64,000 bases of DNA from an uncultured Rhizobiaceae bacterium (GTDB lineage Bacteria; Pseudomonadota; Alphaproteobacteria; Rhizobiales; Rhizobiaceae): positions 372,001 through 436,000 of the forward strand of contig CATQIJ010000013.1 of NCBI GenBank assembly GCA_958296345.1, given 5' to 3'. This document shows positions 43,688 to 52,461 of this stretch, in pieces. The first letter of the stretch is position 1; every line of letters starts with the position of its first letter. Both the position numbers and the translations under genes were made by a program. The notes below the pieces were generated by a model. It had not been told where the DNA came from and ran no database searches. It saw only the letters and a program-made list of their open reading frames with translations.

Positions 43688-44693
43688 CAGACTTTTTCTT
43701 TTTGCGCAGGAAATCGTCATAAGCGCTGACGATTTCTGCGACTAATCTATGGCGCACAACATCTTTTGAGCTGAATCTGATTTTTGAAATACCTTTAATG
43801 CCGCCTAAGAGATCAAGCGCCTCTACTAGCCCTGATTTCACACCCCGTGGCAAATCAACTTGACTAGGATCACCTGTTATAATCATGCGTGAATTTTCAC
43901 CCAAACGCGTTAGAAACATTTTCATTTGCATAGAAGTTGTGTTCTGCGCTTCATCCAGAATAACCGCTGCGTTTGACAAAGTTCTACCACGCATAAAGGC
44001 GAGAGGTGCAATTTCAATTGTACCTGCTGTGAGTGCACGCTCTACTTGTTCTCCCGGTATCATATCATAAAGCGCGTCATAAAGTGGCCGTAGATAAGGA
44101 TCGACCTTATCCTTCATATCACCGGGCAGAAACCCTAAACGCTCACCTGCTTCGACCGCAGGACGTGAAAGTATAATTCTATCAATTGCACCACGCTCTA
44201 AAAGAGCTGCTGCGTAAGCAACTGCTAAATACGTTTTACCCGTACCAGCAGGGCCAACGCCAAACACAAGTTCAGAACGATCCATGGCACGAATGTATGC
44301 ATCTTGTGTTGGTGTTCTAGCTTGAATAACTTTTTTGCGCGTACCTATCTTGGCCATCAACAATATTGAAGTTTTTTCAGTTCCCGGAAGTGAGAGTTGA
44401 TTATCCGCTGCAGCCATTCTTATAGCGCCATCGACATCACCTGTTTCAATACCATCGCCTGCTTCTAAACGAGCGTATAAATGCTCAAGAGCAACACGGG
44501 CTTGTCTGATTGCAGTGCTTTCGCCCTTAAGATTAACTTGATTACCGCGCGCAACAGCTTCAATATTAAGCTGCTGTTCAATCATGGCTAGATGTTGATC
44601 AAATTGCCCAAAAAGCTGTGTCGCTAATGTGTTGTCTTTAAATTCAAGTGCTATGTGTTCGAATTCTGCTGACTGCTCTTTATTTGTAGTCAA
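43671..44693 (-). CDS. phoH: PhoH-family ATPase (YbeZ)
   Basis: A 340-residue protein with Walker A GVGPAGTGKT (145-154), an acidic Walker B in VILDEAQNTT and the PhoH-typical TRLGENSRMIITGDPSQVDLP in two parts. PhoH-like proteins bind ATP and RNA and act with YbeY in rRNA processing. It starts right after the miaB stop (miaB ends at 44694), so miaB-phoH-ybeY-tlyC-lnt is one operon. Length is normal. Confidence 0.95.
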   Translation of the reverse strand: MTTNKEQSAEFEHIALEFKDNTLATQLFGQFDQHLAMIEQQLNIEAVARGNQVNLKGESTAIRQARVALEHLYARLEAGDGIETGDVDGAIRMAAADNQLSLPGTEKTSILLMAKIGTRKKVIQARTPTQDAYIRAMDRSELVFGVGPAGTGKTYLAVAYAAALLERGAIDRIILSRPAVEAGERLGFLPGDMKDKVDPYLRPLYDALYDMIPGEQVERALTAGTIEIAPLAFMRGRTLSNAAVILDEAQNTTSMQMKMFLTRLGENSRMIITGDPSQVDLPRGVKSGLVEALDLLGGIKGISKIRFSSKDVVRHRLVAEIVSAYDDFLRKKKKSDDTKD

Positions 44694-46079
44694 TCATTGC
44701 TCCTTTTGAGCGAGAACTGCGTTTAAGCTGTTTGGTGCAGCTTCAGTAATTTCAACATGAACGATATCACCGGGATTGCCAAGGCTTTCATCAACAATCA
44801 CAGATTGAAGCCAAGGCGAGCGACCAATTAACTGACCAGCACGCCGACCTTTTTTCTCAAGCAAAATATCCATTTTTCTACCAACGCAAGTTTGATTAAA
44901 CTCTTCTTGCTGTTGGTTCAAAAGCGCTTGTAATCGTTGGAGGCGCTCAGATTTAACATCTTCAGGGACTTGGTTTTTCATATCAGCACCCGGAGTACCT
45001 GGGCGGGTTGAATATTTAAATGAAAATGCCGAAGCATATTTTACTTTGCGAACAACGTTTAAAGTCTCTTCAAAATCTTCTTCGGTTTCACCGGGGAAGC
45101 CAACTATAAAGTCACCTGAAATTGCCATATCAGGTGATACTTCACGCATACGATCAATAATATGCATATAATCTTCAACCGTATGATGGCGGTTCATAGC
45201 CTTGAGAATTTTATCGGAACCTGCTTGTACTGGAAGATGCAAATAAGGCATCAAACAATCTAATTCGCGGTGTGCATTTATGAGGCTTTCATCCATATCT
45301 ACTGGATGGCTGGTTGTATAACGCAACCGCTCCATGCCCTTAATTTTTGCAAGCTCATGCAAAAGCTCACCAAGCCCCCATTCACGCCCATCGAAACCTT
45401 CGCCATGCCAAGCGTTTACATTCTGACCCAGCAAGGTCACTTCGCGAACACCTGCGTCAATCATGCCTTGGGCTTCATCAACGATTTGTTTTGCTGTTCG
45501 AGAGACTTCTGCACCGCGCGTATATGGAACTACGCAGAACGTACAGAATTTATCACATCCCTCTTGAACCGTTAAAAATGAGGCGACACCACGTGCTTGA
45601 ACTTGTTTGGCGGTTGCCGCAGGTAGTTTTGCAAATTTTTCTTCGATTTCAAATTCAGTTTCTACAGGGCGCTGGCCTTGTTCTGCGCGATGAACAATAT
45701 CTGCAATACGATGATACGTTTGTGGGCCCGCAACAAGGTCAACTGCCTTTGCGCGCTTCATGATTTCAGAACCTTCAGCCTGCGCAACGCAGCCCGTAAC
45801 ACCAATGGTCATTGGTCTATTCGTATCTGCTCTTTTTTCTTTAATCTTACGAATACGGCCCACTTCTGAATATACTTTTTCAGCAGCTTTTTCACGAATG
45901 TGGCATGTATTTAGAAGCACAAGATCAGCATCTGCCATATCGCTTGTGCGTTCATAGCCATCTTGTTCAAGCGCATCTTCCATGCGGTTTGAATCATAGA
46001 CGTTCATTTGGCAGCCGTAGGTTTTTACAAAAACCTTTTTTGGCTCTTCGAGCTTTTCAACCATTTTTTTAGGTCTCAT
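44694..46079 (-). CDS. miaB: tRNA-2-methylthio-N6-dimethylallyladenosine synthase MiaB
   Basis: A 461-residue radical-SAM methylthiotransferase. UPF0004 domain Cys23, Cys59 and Cys97 bind the auxiliary cluster; radical SAM Cys175, Cys179 and Cys182 (GCDKFCTFC) bind the catalytic cluster. A C-terminal TRAM domain covers about 395-455 ([20 protein letters not shown]). It adds 2-methylthio to i6A37 of tRNA. It is followed immediately by phoH. An alternative start at [10 protein letters not shown] is possible. All motifs are intact. Confidence 0.96.
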   Translation of the reverse strand: MRPKKMVEKLEEPKKVFVKTYGCQMNVYDSNRMEDALEQDGYERTSDMADADLVLLNTCHIREKAAEKVYSEVGRIRKIKEKRADTNRPMTIGVTGCVAQAEGSEIMKRAKAVDLVAGPQTYHRIADIVHRAEQGQRPVETEFEIEEKFAKLPAATAKQVQARGVASFLTVQEGCDKFCTFCVVPYTRGAEVSRTAKQIVDEAQGMIDAGVREVTLLGQNVNAWHGEGFDGREWGLGELLHELAKIKGMERLRYTTSHPVDMDESLINAHRELDCLMPYLHLPVQAGSDKILKAMNRHHTVEDYMHIIDRMREVSPDMAISGDFIVGFPGETEEDFEETLNVVRKVKYASAFSFKYSTRPGTPGADMKNQVPEDVKSERLQRLQALLNQQQEEFNQTCVGRKMDILLEKKGRRAGQLIGRSPWLQSVIVDESLGNPGDIVHVEITEAAPNSLNAVLAQKEQ

Positions 46080-46136
46080 TATGAATAGGATTTTTGCGTT
46101 CTAATGCTTTTTCACTCGAATTGAAAGAAAGTTCTT

Positions 46137-46961
46137 CTATTCAGCATTAACAATATCAATCTTCTCACTGCTTTGGCGATCATGAAGTGTGTTCAAGAAA
46201 TTATTCCGAACTTGCGACTGAATTTCTTTCGTCACTTGTCTACGATTTGAATTTTCGTCAAAAACTATAGGTTTTCCAAATATAACTTCAACATCCCAAG
46301 CACTTTGCAACATGATGTTTATCACGTGACTCCCAATTCTCATATCCCCATACCAGGCAGCTTTCGCACGCGTATATCTACCCATTGGCATACCGTGAAG
46401 CCGTGTGTAAGCAATTGAGACTGGCTGAATCAGAACGCTATCCACCGCATCATCAGCAAGAGAAAATTGCGCGGCTCCTAATAATGCACTCTTGAATTGG
46501 CCAATACGATTACCGTCATGGGTTGTGCCCTCCCCAAAAAGAACCACCGCGTCGCCATCCAACATTCTTCTGGTTATTTGTTGAGCCTGTTGCCCAGCTT
46601 TTCGTTTTGCTTCACGCACCACAAATATAGTTCGTTGAAGGCGCGATAATAAATTTGCTCCAGGCATTTCATTGACTTCATTTTTTGCAATGAAAGAAAG
46701 TTCCATCACGCTACCCAATACTGGGATGTCCATCCATGAAATATGATTAGAAACAATCATCATGGGCCTTGCGTCAGGAATATTCCCCGTGATCCGTATG
46801 TTTAATCCTACAAGCTTTGTAGCAATTTTATGCCACCACATTGGAAGCTTTTTTGCTATCTTTAACCTAAGCTTAATAGCTATCCATTGTATAGGTATTA
46901 GAAATATCGTTACTGCAGCCAAAATAAAAATTGCGATATAAAGACGTAAGTGCGCTATCAT
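46137..46961 (-). CDS. plsC: 1-acyl-sn-glycerol-3-phosphate acyltransferase (PlsC-like)
   Basis: A 274-residue membrane acyltransferase with one N-terminal membrane anchor (about 8-30), the catalytic H-x4-D in SNHISWMDIP (His73, Asp78) and the acceptor-binding EGTTHDG (144-150). It converts lysophosphatidate to phosphatidate or acts on ornithine-lipid precursors (OlsA), which are hard to tell apart. The start overlaps the fur stop by 4 bp. Between fur and miaB is the conserved Hyphomicrobiales position of plsC. Confidence 0.9.
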   Translation of the reverse strand: MIAHLRLYIAIFILAAVTIFLIPIQWIAIKLRLKIAKKLPMWWHKIATKLVGLNIRITGNIPDARPMMIVSNHISWMDIPVLGSVMELSFIAKNEVNEMPGANLLSRLQRTIFVVREAKRKAGQQAQQITRRMLDGDAVVLFGEGTTHDGNRIGQFKSALLGAAQFSLADDAVDSVLIQPVSIAYTRLHGMPMGRYTRAKAAWYGDMRIGSHVINIMLQSAWDVEVIFGKPIVFDENSNRRQVTKEIQSQVRNNFLNTLHDRQSSEKIDIVNAE

Positions 46962-47377
46962 TTGTCATTAGGTTTTTTATCTAGCGGAATACCATAAAGT
47001 TCCAACCGATGATCTACCAATTTATACCCCAACTCATTAGCAATTTTTTCTTGGAGTCTCTCGATTTCTTCATTGGTGAATTCAATAACTTTGCCAGTTT
47101 TCAAGTCAATTAAATGATCGTGATGATTTTCTGGAACAATTTCGTATCGTGCACGTCCATCACGAAATTCATGACGTTCCAACATGCCCGTTTCTTCAAG
47201 CAATTTCACTGTGCGGTAAACTGTTGCTATTGAAATGTGACTATCAATCTTTGATGCGCGCTTATAAAGATCTTCTACATCAGGGTGATCAGATGCGTCT
47301 TCAAGGACTTTTGCAATAACACGGCGTTGCCCCGTCATCCGTAAGCCTTTTTCGGTGCATCTTTTTTCTAGAGACAT
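46958..47377 (-). CDS. fur: Fur-family regulator (Fur/Mur)
   Basis: A 139-residue Fur-family protein with the winged helix GLRMTGQRRVIAKVLE (11-26) and ISIATVYRTVKLL (48-60), and metal-binding HHDH (85-88) plus HRLELYG. It has no C-terminal CxxC pairs. In Hyphomicrobiales this locus encodes Mur, which senses Mn more than Fe while Irr handles iron; both are present here. It overlaps plsC by 4 bp. rimI lies upstream in the same direction with a 35-bp gap. Metal specificity is inferred from phylogenetic context. Confidence 0.92.
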   Translation of the reverse strand: MSLEKRCTEKGLRMTGQRRVIAKVLEDASDHPDVEDLYKRASKIDSHISIATVYRTVKLLEETGMLERHEFRDGRARYEIVPENHHDHLIDLKTGKVIEFTNEEIERLQEKIANELGYKLVDHRLELYGIPLDKKPNDK

Positions 47378-47412
47378 TTCAACACCCTTAATTCTTTTGA
47401 ATAGATATCCGC

Positions 47413-47934
47413 CTAGCCAAGTTCAAGCTGCATGACAAGCGCTTTGGATTTTTTTGCTAATTCAGAATTTGGACTTGAATAGTAACCTTCACGCTCACCA
47501 ACCTTCTGAAATCTGAGATTCTTATACAATTTTATAGCTGCTTCATTTGTTTCATCGACTTCTAAAAAGAGCTTTTGTTTGCGATCAAACTCCAGCTTTC
47601 GAATTACCGCCTGCATAAGTTTTATAGCAACGCCCTTACGTCGTAAAGTTGGGTCTGTAGCAATTGTAATTATCTCAGCTTCGTCCAAAATACTTCGTAC
47701 AAAGACAAAGCCATATGGTTCGCTTTTAGAAGTTTTTGGAGGATGAGCGACCAAGCAAAGATAGTTTTCATTGCTGAACATTTTTTCAAGCTCACCATCA
47801 CTCCAAGCATGGCTAAAGCTAGCAGCATGAATTTGTGCAAGCCTAGACAAATCAGACTTTTCTGCAGGTTGAATTAACAAGTCAGGTTTTGAAGAATATC
47901 CTTTCATAAATGCGTTAAATATAGAGAACATCAC
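47413..47934 (-). CDS. rimI: Ribosomal protein S18 alanine N-acetyltransferase (GNAT)
   Basis: A 173-residue GNAT enzyme. The acetyl-CoA-binding R-x-x-G-x-A motif is LRRKGVAIKLM (about 98-108), with FLEVDETNEAAIKLYKNLRF and EREGYYSS after it, as in RimI. It acetylates the N-terminus of S18 or, in combination with TsaB, may act on other substrates. It overlaps tsaB by 4 bp. The extra 14 N-terminal residues (MMFSIFNAFMKGYS) are not family-typical. Confidence 0.93.
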   Translation of the reverse strand: MMFSIFNAFMKGYSSKPDLLIQPAEKSDLSRLAQIHAASFSHAWSDGELEKMFSNENYLCLVAHPPKTSKSEPYGFVFVRSILDEAEIITIATDPTLRRKGVAIKLMQAVIRKLEFDRKQKLFLEVDETNEAAIKLYKNLRFQKVGEREGYYSSPNSELAKKSKALVMQLELG

Positions 47935-48587
47935 ACACGTTCCAACGCGAAACCAACCTGTACCTTGGCGTCTGCTGAGCGTAAGTATAAAGGCTCGGGA
48001 GGTTTTTCAGGCTTGGGTTTTTGCGACGCTAGTTTTACAATAAGTGCTATTTCAAATGCTGTGTCTGCATGAATAATTGGCAGGTTTTTTTGACAAGCTT
48101 CATTTAAAATAGCTGCGCCAGAGCCGCATAATGAGACTTTATTTCCTGAAATTGCCTGCGCAATGTCTAAATAACTAGCCACGACAGCGCTTTGTCCCGA
48201 AATTTTGCAATAAAGCTCACCACGCTTGGCATCTAATAGACTAACAAGCTCACCTTGATACCCAAGCTCTCGTGCGCTTGCCTCGCAAACATCCAGTGTA
48301 GAGATCCCGACAACAGGAATATTAAGCGAAAGACCAAACCCTCTCGCTACAGACATACCAACACGCACGCCGGTAAAACTACCTGGCCCAATTATAACAC
48401 CAATACGGCCTAATTCTTTATAAGCCGTGTTTGATTCTGTAAGGCAATTTTCAATAAGCTCCATCAAAACTTCGGCATGGCCTCGGCCAATATCACGAGA
48501 CTCTTTAGCTAGAACTATTTGCAACTTTGTATCAAATACACAAGCTGAGCAAATATGTGCGGATGTATCAATGGCGAGTAGTTTCAA
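47931..48587 (-). CDS. tsaB: tRNA threonylcarbamoyladenosine biosynthesis protein TsaB
   Basis: A 218-residue ASKHA-fold protein beginning MKLLAIDTSAHICSACVF. The conserved GPGSFTGVRVGMSVARGF and LLDAKRGELY segments are diagnostic. With TsaD and TsaE it makes t6A37 of tRNA; TsaB is the structural, noncatalytic partner. It overlaps rimI by 4 bp at its end, the standard tsaB-rimI pair. The Nfu-type gene lies 9 bp upstream. Confidence 0.95.
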   Translation of the reverse strand: MKLLAIDTSAHICSACVFDTKLQIVLAKESRDIGRGHAEVLMELIENCLTESNTAYKELGRIGVIIGPGSFTGVRVGMSVARGFGLSLNIPVVGISTLDVCEASARELGYQGELVSLLDAKRGELYCKISGQSAVVASYLDIAQAISGNKVSLCGSGAAILNEACQKNLPIIHADTAFEIALIVKLASQKPKPEKPPEPLYLRSADAKVQVGFALERV

Positions 48588-48596
48588 TTTACCTGC

Positions 48597-49181
48597 TTAA
48601 AGTTGAACGCCGACTGGCATTACTTCTTGAACTTCTGGAATGAAATGTTTCAAAAGATTTTGAATGCCGTGTTTAAGCGTCGCTGTTGATGATGGACAGC
48701 CAGCACAAGCGCCCTTCATGTGTAGATAAACAATACCATCTCTAAAGCCATGGAATGTTATATCGCCGCCGTCTTGGGCAACCGCAGGACGCACACGCGT
48801 ATCAAGGAGCTCTTTAATCGTATTTACAATTTGAAGATCTTCTTCTGCAAAATCTTCTTCACCAGCATCCGCACCTGAAGTTCCCTCATCCATTACAGGT
48901 TTACCCGTAACAAAATGTTCCATGATTGTGCCTAGAACAGCTGGTTTTAAATGCTGCCAATCAAACCCACTACTCTCATCTCTTTCGCGGGTCACAGAGA
49001 TAAAATCAAAGCCGAAGAAAACGCCAGAAACACCGGGAATTGTAAATAGTTGTTTAGCCAAAGGAGACTTCTCAGCATCTTCTTGTGTTCTAAAATCGGC
49101 AGAACCAGATGGCATCACTTGAACACCTGGCAGGAATTTCAAAGTTGCTGGATTTGGTGTGGCTTCTGTCTGAATAAACAT
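48597..49181 (-). CDS. NifU/Nfu-type iron-sulfur cluster carrier
   Basis: A 194-residue protein from ATG 49181 (MFIQTEATPNPATLKFLPG); GGAG lies 9 bases upstream, so the seven-residue longer start at 49202 is unlikely. An N-terminal Nfu_N domain (1-90) is followed by a NifU-like domain (about 110-190) with the cluster-binding Cys pair in KGACAGCPSS. It carries Fe-S clusters to target proteins. It is part of the tsaB-rimI run in alphaproteobacteria. The UspA-type gene lies upstream. All motifs are intact. Confidence 0.94.
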   Translation of the reverse strand: MFIQTEATPNPATLKFLPGVQVMPSGSADFRTQEDAEKSPLAKQLFTIPGVSGVFFGFDFISVTRERDESSGFDWQHLKPAVLGTIMEHFVTGKPVMDEGTSGADAGEEDFAEEDLQIVNTIKELLDTRVRPAVAQDGGDITFHGFRDGIVYLHMKGACAGCPSSTATLKHGIQNLLKHFIPEVQEVMPVGVQL

Positions 49182-49256
49182 CTTACGCTTCTCCGAGCAC
49201 AAATATTAAAATAAGAAATTAGAATGGTTCCAAAGTAAGCATTAATGCTCAACTAA

Positions 49257-49748
49257 TCAAGTAACACTCTCGATCTCTTCGTCGGTCATGTTGCACGGAA
49301 CAACGATCACCGGAATTGAAAATGCTGCACCATTGTTTGCAAGAGCACTAACTAATGGTCCTGGACCTTCAGCGCTTTCACCCGCCGCAAGTACTAAAAC
49401 CGCAATATCCTGATCTTCTTCTATCAAAGTCAGAAGTTCTTCGTATTTTTTACCTTCACGGTAAATCAACTCCGGATCAATGCTGCCATGTTCACGGCTA
49501 TATTGAGCATATTTTTCAAGAACTGCTTCGCCTGCTTCACGAGCTTCTTCCTTCATGATTTCTTCAACACCCAACCAGTGCTGAAAAGCTTCAGGTTCAG
49601 AAACATATAGCAACTCTAGGTTGCCGCCAGTATTCGTCGCTCTTCTTTCAGCATAAAGAACTGCCCGGTCGCATTCAGAAGAATCGTCCACCACGCATAA
49701 AAATTTGCGTTTATGGCCTTCTTCACGGATTAATCTTTTACTTACCAT
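49257..49748 (-). CDS. Universal stress protein A-type nucleotide-binding protein
   Basis: A 163-residue single Usp domain with a beta-alpha fold: KFLCVVDDSSECDRAVLYAERR near the N-terminus in two parts, and a modified nucleotide-binding loop (VLAAGESAEGPGPLVSAL) near residue 120. The final IPVIVVPCNM strand is typical. Usp proteins bind ATP or AMP and respond to stress; no specific role can be given. It lies in the trpS-to-nfu gap as in relatives. No terminator was recognised. Confidence 0.88.
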   Translation of the reverse strand: MVSKRLIREEGHKRKFLCVVDDSSECDRAVLYAERRATNTGGNLELLYVSEPEAFQHWLGVEEIMKEEAREAGEAVLEKYAQYSREHGSIDPELIYREGKKYEELLTLIEEDQDIAVLVLAAGESAEGPGPLVSALANNGAAFSIPVIVVPCNMTDEEIESVT

Positions 49749-49795
49749 TTGCGCACCATGTTTCCTCTATAAAAATGCAACTTACACCACACGGC

Positions 49796-50833
49796 TCAAC
49801 CAAGGAAGCCAAAAATCTCACGGACTTCCTTCATTGTTTCTTGAGCAATCAATCTTGCTCTGTCAGCACCATCTGCCAGAATACTATCGACATGCGCTGG
49901 ATCATTCATCAGCTTGCGCATTTCTGCGTTTATTGGCGCTAATTTTTCAACTGCTAGCTCTGCAAGTGCTGGTTTAAAAGTCCCGAACTGTTGTCCTGCA
50001 TATTCACTTAATACAGCTTCTGAGGATTGTTCTGATAAAGCAGCATAAATTCCAATTAGGTTTTTAGCTTCGGGACGTTCGGCTAATCCTTCCATAGTTT
50101 CTGGAAGTGGCTCAGGATCTGTCTTTGCTTTGCGAATCTTTTTTGCAATATCATCTGCACTATCAGTTAAATTAATCCGTGACATATCAGATGGCTCTGA
50201 CTTGGACATTTTATTACTGCCGGCACGCAATGACATAACTCTTCTCGCTGGACCTTCAATGATTGGATCTGTTATCGGAAAGTATCCTTCATCGCCATGG
50301 CCAAGCTCTTTAATTTTATCTGCAAAATCATTATTAAACTTTGCAGCAATATCGCGTGTTAGCTCTAGGTGTTGTTTTTGATCATCGCCTACTGGCACAT
50401 GTGTTGCGCGGTATAGAAGAATATCTGCTGCCATAAGACTTGGATAAGCGAATAAGCCAACAGAAGCATTTTGCGCATTCTTGCCAGCTTTGTCTTTAAA
50501 TTGCGTCATGCGCTGCAACCAACCCATGCGCGCAACACAATTAAAGAGCCAAGCAAGCTCTGCATGTTCGCGCACTTGACTTTGATTGAAAACAATATGC
50601 TTTGCTGGATCAATGCCGCTTGCAATAAAAGCTGCTGCTATTTCTCGCGTTTGATTTTTTAAATCATCTTGTACAAGTTGTACTGTGACCGCATGTAAGT
50701 CCACTACACAATAAATACACTCGTGACTGTCCTGAAGCGCCACAAACTTCTTTATAGCCCCAAGATAATTTCCTAGGTGCAGATTGCCCGTTGGTTGAAT
50801 ACCTGAAAACACACGATTTTTTGGTTGGCCCAT
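49796..50833 (-). CDS. trpS: Tryptophan-tRNA ligase
   Basis: A 345-residue class Ic aminoacyl-tRNA synthetase. The HIGH-like motif is [12 protein letters not shown] (14-25) and KMSKS appears as [10 protein letters not shown] (about residue 208). The Trp-binding segment [18 protein letters not shown] is present. It charges tRNA-Trp. It lies 75 bp downstream of murJ and 48 bp upstream of the UspA-type gene. Length and motifs are normal. Confidence 0.97.
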   Translation of the reverse strand: MGQPKNRVFSGIQPTGNLHLGNYLGAIKKFVALQDSHECIYCVVDLHAVTVQLVQDDLKNQTREIAAAFIASGIDPAKHIVFNQSQVREHAELAWLFNCVARMGWLQRMTQFKDKAGKNAQNASVGLFAYPSLMAADILLYRATHVPVGDDQKQHLELTRDIAAKFNNDFADKIKELGHGDEGYFPITDPIIEGPARRVMSLRAGSNKMSKSEPSDMSRINLTDSADDIAKKIRKAKTDPEPLPETMEGLAERPEAKNLIGIYAALSEQSSEAVLSEYAGQQFGTFKPALAELAVEKLAPINAEMRKLMNDPAHVDSILADGADRARLIAQETMKEVREIFGFLG

Positions 50834-50908
50834 GATTTTATTCCACTTGAATTAGACGCACGGTTTATGAAGGAAGCCTAGACTTATAGCAAGAGGCCAA
50901 ACAAGATA

Positions 50909-52461
50909 TTAGCGTTTCAACATCCGTTTCATTTGCTCTTTTGGTAGTGCGCCTGTTGCAATTACAATTGCAAAATATGCAATGGCTGAAACCGCAATCA
51001 ATCCCGCTATTAAAACCAATCTAGAAAGTAAGCCACTATCTGTTAGTGAACTACCTAGCCAAGTTTCGCCACCATATAATATGCCAGCCATTATTGTGCT
51101 TGCTATGCATATGAGTAATATATTTCGAAGCGTATTTGCTGCAATGCGATAATGATTGCCAAAATAAAGCGCTCCCCAAAGCAAGGCCGCATTTACCCAA
51201 CCTGAAATACTAGTGGCGATTGCTAATCCAAAAATTCCGTAGACTGGAAAAAGTGTTAAACTCAGAATGATATTCAAAACTGCATTTATACCTGAAAAAT
51301 ACATCGGCGTTTTCATATCTTCACGTGCATAGAACGAGGGCTGGAATATTTTGATTAACACAAAAGAAGGAAGCCCAATTGCAAACCCTGCAAGTACGTG
51401 AGCCGTTAACTCTGCAGTACCGCGATCAAAAGCTCCCCGCTCATAAACAAGCGCTACAAGTGGAAGATTTAACATGAACAAACCCACTGCCGCAGGTACT
51501 GTTAAGCCTAATCCAAATTCAAGACTACGGTTTTGCAAATGATTAGCATCATCAGAATTTTTGGCAGCCAATGCGCGTGTTAGCTCCGGCAACAAAACGA
51601 CACCGATGGAGATACCGATAATGCCAAGCGGTAATTGCATTAAACGATCTGCATAATTCATGACCGCTATACCCCCTGCTTGTGCAGAAGCAATCACTTG
51701 GCCGACAAGCAAATTAATTTGTGTAATGCCGCCAGCAATTGCCGTGGGCACTGCTAATACAAGCAAGCGTTTTACAGGGGGCGTAATTCGCGGCATGCGC
51801 AGCGATAATGGGAAGCCTTTTTTTGAATGCCATAAATTAGAAGGCAAAGTTGAAGTAGGCCTGAGACAAATACACCCCACGCCATTGCTTGTCCTAATTC
51901 ACCATCGCTTAATTCAACAAACCCGCCAAAAGCTAAAACTGCAATAAAGATAATGTTTAAAACGACAGGCGCAAAAGCTGCCAAGAAGTAACGCCTGAAT
52001 GCATTTAAAATGCCTGAGAACATGGCAACCAAAGACATTGCGATCAGGTACGGAAACATAATGCGGGTTAATAAAACAGTCAGTTCAAATTTTTCTGGGT
52101 CTTGGGCGAACTTTGGAGCAATGATTGTGCCGACAAGCATAGGCATAAATACCATTGCAAGTGCTGATAAAATTAAAAGCACCAATATCAATACTGATAA
52201 AATCTGCTCGGCAAATTGACGAGCAGCGGTTTTACCACCCGTTTCCAACTCTTTTGCAAACAATGGTACGAAAGCTGAATTAAATGCGCCCTCTGCGAAT
52301 AACCTTCTGAATAAGTTAGGGAATCTAAAAGCTGCATAAAACGCATCAGCAACAGGACCAGCACCCAAAAAAGCTGCTATCATTGCTTCACGTGCAAACC
52401 CTAAAATTCGGCTTGCCATAGTAGCGCCACCAACAGATGCAAATTTTTTGATAAGGCTCAT
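50909..52461 (-). pseudogene. murJ: Lipid II flippase MurJ, frameshifted at an A7 run
   Basis: Two overlapping frames make up one MurJ of about 517 residues. The first (52461-51772) starts MSLIKKFASVGGATMASRILG and covers about 212 residues. The second (50909-51880) covers the rest with MPRITPPVKRLLVLAVPTA. The join needs a -1 shift at 51817-51823, giving GIQKKGFPLSLRMPRITP. The site is A-AAA-AAG in phase, the dnaX-type slippery heptamer. With eight rather than seven A's the frame would be continuous. MurJ flips lipid II and is essential, so a real null is unlikely: the cause is a base-call error or a slippage site. Between trpS and glnD, the normal location. Confidence 0.9.

Noticed and set aside
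45347..45763. 138-codon plus-strand frame
   Set aside because: Antisense to miaB, whose radical SAM motifs are intact.
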